The translations under genes were made by a program, and so were the position numbers. This document shows positions 13,680 through 21,443 of a DNA stretch of 28,555 nt, in pieces (positions within the stretch are counted from its first letter, which is position 1; each line of letters starts with the position of its first letter). The DNA is from an uncultured Clostridium sp. Its GTDB lineage: Bacteria > Bacillota > Clostridia > Lachnospirales > Lachnospiraceae. The notes beneath the pieces are model-generated. The model was not told the origin of the DNA. It made no database searches and saw only the letters and a list, made by a program, of their open reading frames with translations. Location of the stretch: contig UQJF01000023.1 of assembly GCA_900541315.1 (NCBI GenBank), forward strand, positions 1 through 28,555. Reading direction: 5' to 3'.

Positions 13680-16115
13680 ATGAAACATGAAGAATTACTT
13701 TTAAAATTAACACTGGAGGAAAAAGCGGCACTTTTGAGCGGCAAAACAGTATGGCAGACACGGGATATCCCACGCTTTAAGATACCATCTGTTTTTCTTT
13801 CTGACGGTCCACATGGGATCCGCAGGCAGGCGGGATCAGGGGATCATCTGGGTTTAAATGCCTCTTTAAAGGCAACCTGTTTTCCGACAGCGGCAGCTAT
13901 TGCAAACAGCTGGGATCCGGAGCTTGGAGAAGAGATTGGCAAAGCACTGGGAGAAGAAGCAGCTGCCCAGAATGTAAATATTGTACTAGGTCCAGGGCTT
14001 AACATGAAAAGAAGTCCTCTTTGCGGAAGAAATTTTGAGTATTTTGCGGAAGATCCTTATCTGGCAGGAAAAATGGCAGCTGCTTATATACGGGGTATCC
14101 AGAGTCAGGGCGTATATGCCTGTCCAAAGCATTTTGCAGTAAACAGCCAGGAAGAACGGCGCATGGCTATGAATGCAGTGGTAGATGAGAGGACTCTTCG
14201 AGAAATCTATCTGACAGGTTTTGAGATTGCAGTCAGAGAAGGCAATGCCAAAGCTATTATGACCAGTTACAATGAGGTAAATGGGGAATATGCCAATGAG
14301 AATAAAAAGCTGCTGCTAGATATTTTAAGAAAGGAATGGGGCTTTGACGGGCTGGTGGTTACAGACTGGGGCGGTTCTAATGATCATGTAAAAGGAGTGA
14401 TGTGTCAGTCAGACCTGGAAATGCCGGCACCTGGGCTTGACTCAGCCAGAGAGCTGGTTACAGCTGTAAATGAAGGGCGTCTTTCCATGAAAGATATAGA
14501 TCTTTGTGTGGATCATGTTTTAGATGCAGTATTGGATCTGAAACAAAAGGCAGAGGAAAAAAAGTCAGTTTTTGATGAGAAAGCCCATCACGCATTAGCC
14601 AGAAAAGCAGCTGCAGAAAGTGCTGTTCTTTTAAAGAATGAAGATAATATACTTCCGTTAAAGCCGGGAACCAGGATCGCGCTCATTGGTGATTTCGCTT
14701 TTGTACCACGCTATCAGGGCGCAGGATCTTCTATGGTAAATCCTTTTAATGTGGAATCCATGGACCAGCTGATTGATGAGTATGATCTTCAGGTAATTGG
14801 AAAAGCTCATGGATATACACGCAATGGAGAACCAGATGCAGATTTAGAAAAAGAAGCATTAGAGGCAGCTGTCGGAGCAGATGTGGTCCTTTACTGTTTT
14901 GGACTGGACGAGGTTAGTGAATCAGAAGGGAAAGACCGGGAACACATGCGTCTGCCTCAGAACCAGCTCCGGTTGTTAAATGAACTGGTAAAAGTAAATG
15001 AAAATATTGTGGGTATTTTAAGTGCAGGTTCTTCCATTGAGATGTCCTGGCAGTATGATTTAAAGGCAATCCTTCACAGTTACCTAGGCGGAGAGGCAGG
15101 TGCCGGGGCAATCCTGGATATCTTGACCGGAAAGATAAATCCTTCCGGCCGTCTGGCGGAGACTTATCCGCTGCGGTATGAAGATACGCCTGCATTTCAG
15201 TATTATCCTGCTTCTGAGCGTACATCAGAGTATCGTGAAGGACCTTTTATGGGCTATCGCTATTATGATACAAGTATGGTACTTTTCCGGTATCCGTTTG
15301 GATATGGCCTTTCCTATACAGAGTTTGCCTATTCAGCTTTGGAAGTGGATGAAAAAGGGGTACAATTGACTGTCACAAATGTAGGAGAGCGGGATGGGGC
15401 AGAGGTTGTCCAGCTTTATGTCGGCTTTCCGGACTCCGTTGTATTCCGCCCTCAGAAGGAATTAAAAGGCTTTCAGAAGGTCTTTTTAAAAGTGGGGGAA
15501 AGTAAAAGGGTGCATATTCCATTTGACGATAAAACTTTTCGCTACTGGAATGTAAAAACAGGACAATGGGAGATAGAAGAAGGAGAATATCTGCTTATGG
15601 TGGGAGCCAGTGTGTCAGATATCCGGTTGTCCGGAAAATTATGGGTAGCGGGAACCACAAAAGAAATACCCTATGAAAAGAAAAAATTGCCTTCTTATTA
15701 CAGCGGACGGATCAGTAATGTGGGAGCAGAGGAATTTGAAGTTCTTTTGGGACATCCTGTTCCTGATGGGAAATGGAAGGGCGAACTGGGGATTAATGAT
15801 GCTATCTGCCAGATGTATTATGCCAAAAGCCGTCTGGCTCGTCTGGTTTACCGCATATTGACAGATAAAATAAAAAAGAGTGAAGGAAAAGGCAAACCGG
15901 ATTTAAACTTATTGTTTATCTATAACATGCCATTTCGCGGAATCGCAAAGATAACAGGTGGTGCTGCAAGCATGGAAATGGCAAGAGGAATCGTTGATAT
16001 GGTTAATGGAAAGTGGCTTTCTGGCACCAAAAGGGTAATTAAAGGATATTTCCGTAATAATAAAGAGAACAAAAAATATGAAAAACAGTTGGAAGGTAAG
16101 GAGAAGAGAGAATGA
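13680..16115 (+). CDS. Glycoside hydrolase family 3 beta-glucosidase
   Basis: An 811-residue cytoplasmic GH3 enzyme (no signal peptide). The N-terminal barrel contains SDGPHGIR (41-48), GRNFEYFAEDPYLAG (117-130), KHF (150-152) and the nucleophile Asp229 in VVTDWGG. The alpha/beta sandwich contains the acid/base region with SEGKDREHMRLPQNQ (Glu416 is a candidate). A fibronectin type III-like domain follows (about 545-650, with GAEVVQLYV and LKGFQKVFL). The likely role is hydrolysis of plant beta-glucosides or cello-oligosaccharides imported into the cell. The last roughly 150 residues, rich in basic residues with PFRGIAKITGGAASMEMA, form an extension beyond the usual GH3 end. GtrA overlaps the stop by 4 bases. 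Confidence 0.93.
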   Translation: MKHEELLLKLTLEEKAALLSGKTVWQTRDIPRFKIPSVFLSDGPHGIRRQAGSGDHLGLNASLKATCFPTAAAIANSWDPELGEEIGKALGEEAAAQNVNIVLGPGLNMKRSPLCGRNFEYFAEDPYLAGKMAAAYIRGIQSQGVYACPKHFAVNSQEERRMAMNAVVDERTLREIYLTGFEIAVREGNAKAIMTSYNEVNGEYANENKKLLLDILRKEWGFDGLVVTDWGGSNDHVKGVMCQSDLEMPAPGLDSARELVTAVNEGRLSMKDIDLCVDHVLDAVLDLKQKAEEKKSVFDEKAHHALARKAAAESAVLLKNEDNILPLKPGTRIALIGDFAFVPRYQGAGSSMVNPFNVESMDQLIDEYDLQVIGKAHGYTRNGEPDADLEKEALEAAVGADVVLYCFGLDEVSESEGKDREHMRLPQNQLRLLNELVKVNENIVGILSAGSSIEMSWQYDLKAILHSYLGGEAGAGAILDILTGKINPSGRLAETYPLRYEDTPAFQYYPASERTSEYREGPFMGYRYYDTSMVLFRYPFGYGLSYTEFAYSALEVDEKGVQLTVTNVGERDGAEVVQLYVGFPDSVVFRPQKELKGFQKVFLKVGESKRVHIPFDDKTFRYWNVKTGQWEIEEGEYLLMVGASVSDIRLSGKLWVAGTTKEIPYEKKKLPSYYSGRISNVGAEEFEVLLGHPVPDGKWKGELGINDAICQMYYAKSRLARLVYRILTDKIKKSEGKGKPDLNLLFIYNMPFRGIAKITGGAASMEMARGIVDMVNGKWLSGTKRVIKGYFRNNKENKKYEKQLEGKEKRE

Positions 16116-16645
16116 AATCAGGAAAAAGAAGGATTAAGAGCTGGATCGACAAACATCCAGCCGCCTGGGAATTTATTCTATTTAATGTGCTGTCTAATGT
16201 GGCTACATTTGTGAATTTTATAGCAATGTGGATCTGTACAGCTTTCCTGTTTACCTCTTTAGAGGAAATCCCATTTTGTTTTTTCGTTTTCCATTATACT
16301 CAGGTAGAAAATGACCTGGGATTGGGTGGATTTTTAAGCTTTCTTGTAGCAACAGCAGCTGCCCAGACCGTTAATTTCTATGTACAGAAAAACTTTGTAT
16401 TCCGCTCCAATGCAGCATTTACAAGAGCCGTACCAAGATACATCTGTCTTGCAGTGGTACTGGTTATTGTATCTGCAGCACTTCCTGCCTACAGCCAGGC
16501 ATTTTTCAAAAATCTGGGGCTTCCACAGGCGTTGGTTCCTACGCTGGCTAATGGAGTGAATATTGTGGTACAGGTAGTGCTCAGTTATCCGGCAATGAAG
16601 TTCTGGATCATGCCGGAAAAATTGCCTGACAAGGATAGTTTCTAA
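16112..16645 (+). CDS. GtrA-like membrane protein
   Basis: A 177-residue protein with four predicted membrane segments and the GtrA family layout: EFILFNVLSNVATFVNFIAM as helix 1, an AAAQTVNFYVQKNFVFRS turn containing the conserved N-F-x-x-x-x-x-x-F pattern, and two further helices ending in NGVNIVVQVVLSYPAMKFWI. GtrA proteins are implicated in moving lipid-linked sugars across the membrane. The start overlaps the GH3 stop (ATGA), so it is translationally coupled. Why a flippase-like protein follows a beta-glucosidase is not clear. It ends 17 bases from the convergent recombinase gene with no obvious terminator. Confidence 0.85.
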   Translation: MKSGKRRIKSWIDKHPAAWEFILFNVLSNVATFVNFIAMWICTAFLFTSLEEIPFCFFVFHYTQVENDLGLGGFLSFLVATAAAQTVNFYVQKNFVFRSNAAFTRAVPRYICLAVVLVIVSAALPAYSQAFFKNLGLPQALVPTLANGVNIVVQVVLSYPAMKFWIMPEKLPDKDSF

Positions 16646-16662
16646 TTAGTTGGCTTTTTAAT

Positions 16663-17730
16663 CTAATCATTTTCCATCTTCTCCCTTAATTTTACTGCAT
16701 TACGGGCGCTGCGGCGGCGCTCGTCCTCAAGGGCAGCGTAGTGCTTTTTGGTGGTATTTACGTCTGAGTGTCCTAGAACATCAGCAACCAGATAAATATC
16801 ACCGGTTTCACGGTAAAGATTAGTTCCGTAGGTGCTTCGAAGTTTATGTGGGGTGATCTTTTTTAATGGGGTAACGATCCTGGCATATTTTTTAACTAAG
16901 TTTTCCACACTGCGTACATTCATACGTTTCTTCTGAAGAGAAAGGAAGAGAGCATTTTCACTGCCTTCCTCAGGGATAATGCTGTTTCGTTCATCCAGGT
17001 AATCCTGAAGCGCAGTTTCTACTTCTGTGCCAAAATAAACAGTAACCTCTTTTCCGCCTTTTCGATGGATATGGATTCCGCCATTTTTAAAATCAATATC
17101 GTTTAAATCTAATCCTACACATTCAGAAACACGGATGCCGGTTCCAAGAAGAAGGGTTAGAAGAGCAAGGTCGCGCAGTTTAGTCCGGTTGTGGAAAGCT
17201 TTCTGTTTATCCGTCAGACCATCCCCTTGTTCCACAGCATCCAAAAGGAGAGCAACTTCGTCAATATCAAGACGTATGATCTCTTTTTCATGAAGTTTTG
17301 GAAGCTGGACCAGGGCAGCAGGATTTGTTTTCAGCTTTTCTGTACGGAAAAAATAGTTGTAAAAGCTTTTTAAAGAAGAAATTTTGCGCATTATTCCCCG
17401 TTCTTTGTTAATGATTTCCTGATTATGCTCATTAAAACGGTATTTTAAATACTCCATATATTCTTCTAAATCTGTTACCGAGATCTGATCTAAATAATCT
17501 AAAGTAAGATCCATTCTCTCCATTTTGGAAAATACGGGATTTTCTTTTTTAAGGAAATCGAAAAATACAGAGAGATCGTATGCATAGGCAATACGAGTCC
17601 TGGTAGAAGTTCTTGGTTCGATCCCACGAAAAAATTCAGTGCAGAAGGGTGGGAGAGTCGTCATCATTTCCCTGAGTTTTTTAATATTTTCAATATCTTT
17701 TTGCTCGTAATAAGGTAAAGTTGTTGCCAT
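16663..17730 (-). CDS. Tyrosine recombinase (XerC/XerD-like integrase)
   Basis: A 355-residue tyrosine recombinase with a SAM-like core-binding domain (about 30-130) and a complete catalytic set: Arg200 in GTGIRVSE, Lys224 in RKGGKE, His295 and Arg298 in PHKLRST, His321 in LGHSD and the nucleophile Tyr331 in KKHYAAL. It is chromosomal in context, with no cargo genes, excisionase or visible attachment repeats, and resembles the Xer-like recombinases common in Lachnospiraceae chromosomes. The GAGG upstream of the ATG is spaced rather far (13 bases), so translation may be weak or the start slightly off. Whether it acts on dif or another site cannot be told from this window. Confidence 0.88.
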   Translation of the reverse strand: MATTLPYYEQKDIENIKKLREMMTTLPPFCTEFFRGIEPRTSTRTRIAYAYDLSVFFDFLKKENPVFSKMERMDLTLDYLDQISVTDLEEYMEYLKYRFNEHNQEIINKERGIMRKISSLKSFYNYFFRTEKLKTNPAALVQLPKLHEKEIIRLDIDEVALLLDAVEQGDGLTDKQKAFHNRTKLRDLALLTLLLGTGIRVSECVGLDLNDIDFKNGGIHIHRKGGKEVTVYFGTEVETALQDYLDERNSIIPEEGSENALFLSLQKKRMNVRSVENLVKKYARIVTPLKKITPHKLRSTYGTNLYRETGDIYLVADVLGHSDVNTTKKHYAALEDERRRSARNAVKLREKMEND

Positions 17731-17761
17731 AATTAATGTATGCCTCGTTCATAGATTTTTA

Positions 17762-18487
17762 TTATTTGGAAAGCTTGGGCCAATCTTCAAAATTCCCGTT
17801 AATGACTGCGTGAAATAAACGTTCCCGTACACCGGGAGAGTCCGTATTCAGAGTCCGAATCAGATTTTTGACGTATTCCCGGTGCGTGTGTCCATCCATA
17901 GGACATGGATTTTTACAAACGGGAAGCTGGTATTTATTTTTGAAGCCTTTTACATCAGCTTCAGAAACCAGCATCAGAGGCCGGATCACGGTTAAATCTG
18001 TACGGTCAAGATGAGTGACTGGCGGAAATGCATAAAAACGCCCCTCGTATAAAAGTGACATTAATGCAGTTTCAATCAGATCATCCTTATGGTGTGCGTA
18101 GGCAATCTTGTTGCAGCCAAGTTCCAGAGCTTTCTGGTTTAGGGCGCCTTTTCGCATTTTTGCACAAAGAGAACATGGATTAGCCTCATTACGGGCCTCA
18201 AAAAGGATTTTTCCAATCTCAGTGGAGATAATTTCATAAGGAACGTTAAAATCCGCACAGAGAGTCTTTACAGGCTCTAAATTCATGGTATCAAGTCCCA
18301 TGTCTACAGTAATGGCAGATAAGGTAAAATGTTTGGGATAAAATTTCTGAAGTTGTGACAGCCCATACAGCAAAGTAAGGCTGTCTTTACCGCCGGAAAT
18401 ACCAATGGCAATATGGTCGCCGTGTTCAATCATCTGGTATTGGTCGATAGCCTGACGAAGAAGGCTTAAGAGACGTTGGAGTTTCAT
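17762..18487 (-). CDS. TtcA-family tRNA thiolation / PP-loop ATPase
   Basis: A 241-residue PP-loop protein with the ATP-binding motif SGGKDS (31-36), a CSLC cysteine pair with KMRKGAL, and a third Cys in KNPCPMDG. This is the arrangement of TtcA-like enzymes, which use an iron-sulfur cluster to make 2-thiocytidine or a related tRNA thio-modification. The open frame reaches a TTG at 18526, but that codon has no ribosome binding site; the ATG at 18487 gives the usual MKLQ start, with AAAGGA about 13 bases upstream. It is 31 bases upstream of the recombinase gene on the same strand. Whether it modifies C32 of tRNA or has another substrate is open. Confidence 0.85.
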   Translation of the reverse strand: MKLQRLLSLLRQAIDQYQMIEHGDHIAIGISGGKDSLTLLYGLSQLQKFYPKHFTLSAITVDMGLDTMNLEPVKTLCADFNVPYEIISTEIGKILFEARNEANPCSLCAKMRKGALNQKALELGCNKIAYAHHKDDLIETALMSLLYEGRFYAFPPVTHLDRTDLTVIRPLMLVSEADVKGFKNKYQLPVCKNPCPMDGHTHREYVKNLIRTLNTDSPGVRERLFHAVINGNFEDWPKLSK

Positions 18488-18531
18488 CTGGAAAAGAGGA
18501 TCCTTTCTGTAATTTGTAATATGCAAGCAGT

Positions 18532-18567
18532 GAATAGTTTACATAATTAATTTATGTAAACTGTCAA
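18532..18567 (-). promoter_or_regulatory. Promoter/operator of the TtcA-like gene with an 11-base inverted repeat
   Basis: Minus strand TTGACA (18567-18562, perfect) is followed at 16 bases by TATGTA. The spacer and -10 are covered by an inverted repeat AGTTTACATAA (18536-18546) / TTATGTAAACT (18552-18562), perfect over 11 bases with a 5-base loop. This looks like a repressor site over a promoter. Confidence 0.55.
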
Positions 18568-18609
18568 AGGTTTATAAGTGAATGAATAAAATAAGAGAAA
18601 AGTATACGC

Positions 18610-18643
18610 AACTATTCGTTAAACTATTCTTTCGCGAATAGTT
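18610..18643. repeat. Three copies of AACTATTCG, two in inverted orientation
   Basis: AACTATTCG (18610-18618), AACTATTCT (18622-18630) and the exact inverse CGAATAGTT (18635-18643). A fourth partial copy, GAATAGTT, lies at 18532-18539 in the promoter of the TtcA-like gene. A cluster of the same octamer in both orientations looks like a multi-site operator. Confidence 0.6.
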
Positions 18644-18701
18644 ACATGTCACTCTCATCATCAAAATATAACTAGTATTTTTAAGAATTTAAATAAATAA
18701 T

Positions 18702-18733
18702 TAAAAGCCTCAGTGTTTATCCAAGGCTTTTTA
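18702..18733 (-). terminator. Terminator of the HPr-like gene
   Basis: TAAAAGCCT (18702-18710) pairs with AGGCTTTTTA (18724-18733); T runs exist on both strands. It lies 26 bases past the HPr-like stop codon on the minus strand. Confidence 0.65.
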
Positions 18734-18758
18734 ATATTGATCTATATTATTTAATTCA

Positions 18759-19016
18759 TTACAAAATCGTCCGTAATATTCCGCTTAAATAACCCACCGC
18801 CTGTTTTTCATCAGGCCCGTCTGCGGTCAGTACCAGAGAGTCTCCCTGTTTAGCGCCAAGGCTCATCAAAGAAAGGACATTTTTACAGTCTGCAACTCCT
18901 CTGGAACTTCCCAATGTGATCTTGCACTGGTATTCAGAGGCGGCACGGCTTATACTCATGGCATTGGCAGCATGTAGTCCGTGATTTGTTGAAATAACGT
19001 AATGGCAACTTATCAT
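18759..19016 (-). CDS. HPr-like phosphocarrier paralogue lacking Ser46
   Basis: An 85-residue protein aligning without gaps to Bacillus HPr through the active-site and Ser46 regions. His15, phosphorylated by Enzyme I in normal HPr, is kept in HGLHAANA, but Arg17 and Pro18 of the usual GIHARPA are Ala and Asn. At the regulatory position the motif is K45-N46 in CKNVLSLMSLG, so the serine phosphorylated by HPr kinase is Asn. It therefore cannot serve as a normal Ser46-phosphorylated co-repressor and may be poor in sugar transport. Crh is another divergent HPr but shows the opposite pattern. The frame extends 17 codons upstream without a ribosome site; the ATG at 19016 is preferred. It is monocistronic with a terminator. 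Confidence 0.85.
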   Translation of the reverse strand: MISCHYVISTNHGLHAANAMSISRAASEYQCKITLGSSRGVADCKNVLSLMSLGAKQGDSLVLTADGPDEKQAVGYLSGILRTIL

Positions 19017-19174
19017 AGTAACATCTCTTCTTTCGCAATCATGTTGTTTAGTAAACGGATATGTCATCGTGACGTGAAATCATCAAAAATGAAAATCAGT
19101 TGTAAGTGTCATTGTCACTTCCACAACTCTATAAAATATTTTAACATAGACATTTGATAAATTCAATATTGGAA

Positions 19175-21001
19175 TTACACTCCCGGACCAATAAGGTCGG
19201 CTTTTTCGGTGTTTTCACCAGAAGTGTTTCCTGAATTGCTGATAGTTTCCTGCATACCAGGTCCTTTAGAAGAATCATCAGCTGTTGTTTCAGTGGCTTT
19301 TTCTGTTTCTTTTGGTTTTACGGTGCCGGGACCACCCTCAGATGCACTGGTGGTTTCTTTCTCGGCCTTTGGTTCATCCAGCTTTTCAATGATAGCTGAG
19401 TTACTCTCTTCTGCTGCGGTCTCGTCGGTTTCTGCACTGGTTTCATCTATTGTTTCCTCCGCCTCAGAACTTTCGCCAGCTGCTGTCTGGGCTGCTGTCT
19501 GGGCAGGTGACGGTGAATCCTTTTTACTGTTTCCCGATGACTGTCCCTTGCTGTCTGATTTTCCTGAGCCAGAGGAGGTAGGAGCTGCCTTGCCGCCTTC
19601 ATAAAAGCCAGATTTCTCTGCAATATGATCACTGATCTTCTTTACAGTGGAAGAAGGACTATATAAAGCGTCTTCTCCATAAAGGAACTGATGCAGCGTA
19701 ACTACATTGCTTTCCAGTGTAACAGGGATAACGCAGTCCATTTTCCCCATTTTTTTTGTTTTTTGTGTAAATGGGAATCCTGCAGTTTCACCGATATGGT
19801 ACTTGCTTACATTCTTTGCCAGTGGCAAAACATCATCAATTCCCACGCTGGTAGAGATCTGCGGAAGGATCGCCTTTACCAGATTGGTACGGGTAGCCAG
19901 GTCTGCCTGCTTGGCCTTTTCAAGAGCCAGGGAAATAACTTTTCGCTGACGTTCTGTACGCTGGAAATCAGTATCCATCAGACGCAGTCTGCAGTAAGCA
20001 ACTGCCTGTACACCGTCTAAATGATTTGGCCCTGCACTTGCTAACTGGGTAGAACCAATACCTGTAGAATTAACGGTTTCTGTAATAAATGCATTGATAT
20101 ACTTAAATTCCGGCTGGGTGATATCAATATCCACACCGCCTAAAACATTGATAGCCTGTGCTACTGCTTTCCAGTTAAATGTTGCATAATCATCGATCTT
20201 AAGATCCAGATTTTCTTCCAGGGCTGATACGGCCTGTTTGTGGCCTCCTTTAAAATAAGCCTCATTGATCTTATGGTAGCTTCCTTTGGAATCAACCTTT
20301 AAATAGGTATCACGGTAAACACTTACCAGCTTTATATCGCCGTTTTTCTGATTGATGCTGCAGAGTACCTGAACGTCAGCCAGCGCATTTTTTGTATTTC
20401 CGTCACGACTGTCTACGCCAAATACTGCTATATTCCAGTAGCCGGTGGATCTGTGCAGGAAAGTCCATCCACCGTATACACAGATCACAGCAAGCAGGCA
20501 TAAAAGAATTGCAGGCCATTTTGCTTTTTTACGTTTTCTGGAAGTTTTTTTGTAAGTGCCGGAACCATTGGAGGTGTTGGAATTGTAAGCACCGGAATGA
20601 TTCTCCCGCCGGCCTGCTGATGCCTGGGCAGTCTGGCGTTTCGATACAGTGTTTCTTGAACTTTTGCTTTTAAACGCAGTCTGTTGTCCTGCAGTATATG
20701 AACCGGCAGAGGTCATCCTGGGGCGTCTGCGGTTTTCATTTTGAAAAGGAACTTTTAGACCATCAGATCCGGAGTTTTCTGTATAGTCCTCATTATAGTC
20801 GTAATCTTCTTCCTCATAATAGTCTTCATCATATGTAGGATTTACAGTTCTTATCTGTCTGTCGGTTGTCCCATATTCTGTTCTGGATGATGCAGATTTT
20901 GAAGCTCTGGATACAGGACGTCTGCTTCGGTCCGTTCCCTGTCTGCGGGCCCGCAGACGCTGCAGTTCGTCTTCTTCGTTATTATTTTCGTGTAAACGCA
21001 T
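19175..21001 (-). CDS. LytR-CpsA-Psr (LCP) family wall polymer ligase with long tails
   Basis: A 608-residue membrane-anchored LCP protein. A cytoplasmic N-terminal tail of about 160 residues is basic at both ends with a Tyr/Asp/Glu-rich centre (NPTYDEDYYEEEDYDYNEDY), followed by one membrane helix (about 162-180). The extracellular LCP domain (about 190-430) contains FGVDSRD, LVSVYRDTYL, INVLGGVDIDI and the Arg-rich DTDFQRTERQRKVI that binds lipid pyrophosphate. A Ser/Thr/Glu-rich tail runs from about 455 to the end. LCP enzymes attach teichoic acids or capsular polymers to peptidoglycan. GAGG precedes the ATG, and the transcript has a leader of about 270 nt containing the repeated structured element. 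Confidence 0.92.
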   Translation of the reverse strand: MRLHENNNEEDELQRLRARRQGTDRSRRPVSRASKSASSRTEYGTTDRQIRTVNPTYDEDYYEEEDYDYNEDYTENSGSDGLKVPFQNENRRRPRMTSAGSYTAGQQTAFKSKSSRNTVSKRQTAQASAGRRENHSGAYNSNTSNGSGTYKKTSRKRKKAKWPAILLCLLAVICVYGGWTFLHRSTGYWNIAVFGVDSRDGNTKNALADVQVLCSINQKNGDIKLVSVYRDTYLKVDSKGSYHKINEAYFKGGHKQAVSALEENLDLKIDDYATFNWKAVAQAINVLGGVDIDITQPEFKYINAFITETVNSTGIGSTQLASAGPNHLDGVQAVAYCRLRLMDTDFQRTERQRKVISLALEKAKQADLATRTNLVKAILPQISTSVGIDDVLPLAKNVSKYHIGETAGFPFTQKTKKMGKMDCVIPVTLESNVVTLHQFLYGEDALYSPSSTVKKISDHIAEKSGFYEGGKAAPTSSGSGKSDSKGQSSGNSKKDSPSPAQTAAQTAAGESSEAEETIDETSAETDETAAEESNSAIIEKLDEPKAEKETTSASEGGPGTVKPKETEKATETTADDSSKGPGMQETISNSGNTSGENTEKADLIGPGV

Positions 21002-21088
21002 GTTCTTACCTCATTTTTATATTTATGTACTCTCGGAGTCTTTCATGCACTTGCCTTTGCGGCCGATTTTCCGCCAGTCGCACCCGGA

Positions 21089-21123
21089 TTTTAGAGGCGG
21101 ACGCAACGCCAACGCCTCTAAAA
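21089..21123. repeat. Perfect 11-base inverted repeat in the LCP leader
   Basis: TTTTAGAGGCG (21089-21099) and CGCCTCTAAAA (21113-21123) with a 13-base loop. No T-tract follows on either strand, so it is not a standard terminator. Confidence 0.65.
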
Positions 21124-21192
21124 TTTGGGCACAACTGACAAAAAATCTTCTCGCAAAATCAAGTACAAAAAAATTCCGAGAGTCATTATTTT

Positions 21193-21258
21193 TAAGGATT
21201 GCGAAGGTGAATATCACGCAGCAATTCCTATCGTAGGTGTCAAAAAAATTAAACACCT
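21193..21258 (-). repeat. Shared structured leader element, copy 1
   Basis: On the minus strand it reads hairpin A, AGGTGT / ACACCT (21258-21235), a short linker, then hairpin B with outer stem GCAA/TTGC extended by flanking GG/CC pairs and inner stem GTG/CAC, ending TTCGCAATCCTT. The second copy is at 24392-24457. Over the 31 bases of hairpin B the two copies agree at 26 positions by my count. It begins about 25 bases after the -10 of the LCP promoter, so it should be transcribed at the 5' end of the message. Confidence 0.7.
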
Positions 21259-21282
21259 GTATTATTTTACAAGCCAACCATG

Positions 21283-21291
21283 ATTATAGCA
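21283..21291 (-). promoter_or_regulatory. Promoter candidate of the LCP gene
   Basis: Minus strand TGC-TATAAT (extended -10, TATAAT perfect at 21288-21283); the -35 at 17 bases (TGTATT) is poor, which is common for extended -10 promoters. Confidence 0.6.
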
Positions 21292-21370
21292 TACCATTTT
21301 GACAAAATACAGTGTGAAAGTCTTACAGAAACATTAAATAGAAGCCATAAAATGGCAGCAAAATTAAGAG

Positions 21371-21400
21371 TTGACGCATATTATAGATATGGGATATAAT
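21371..21400 (+). promoter_or_regulatory. Promoter of glmS
   Basis: TTGACG (21371-21376), 18-base spacer, TATAAT (21395-21400), ending about 50 bases before the ribozyme cleavage site. Confidence 0.78.
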
Positions 21401-21443
21401 AATCTGGATTTGTTTTAGGAGGAAACAGATAAAAAATAGTAAA

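Larger units (their letters stand above)
21002..21282 (-). promoter_or_regulatory. Long structured leader of the LCP gene
   Basis: Between the promoter (-10 at 21288-21283) and the start codon lie about 275 bases. From 5' to 3' on the minus strand these hold the repeated element (21258-21193), an arm GACTCTCGGA (21184-21175), a perfect 11-base stem TTTTAGAGGCG/CGCCTCTAAAA (21123-21113 with 21099-21089), and the closing arm TCCGAGAGT (21037-21029). The outer arms enclose the inner stem, so a nested fold is possible. An 84-codon open frame across this stretch has no ribosome site and is not called. Confidence 0.45.

Noticed and set aside
13149..13688. 179-codon antisense frame over DUF819
   Set aside because: It lies mostly antisense to a clear membrane protein gene and extends across its terminator and the GH3 promoter; no ribosome site or domain.
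19031..19040. Possible third copy of the leader element (TTTCGCAATC)
   Set aside because: Only ten bases match, in the opposite orientation relative to the downstream gene, and neither hairpin is present.
19209..19604. 131-codon frame antisense to the LCP tail
   Set aside because: Low-complexity mirror of the Ser/Thr/Glu-rich tail codons, with no independent signal.
21023..21277. 84-codon open frame across the LCP leader
   Set aside because: No ribosome site, and it runs through the inverted repeats and the shared element. Its similarity to the upstream extension of the kinase frame (TFAIL) comes from the shared leader DNA.
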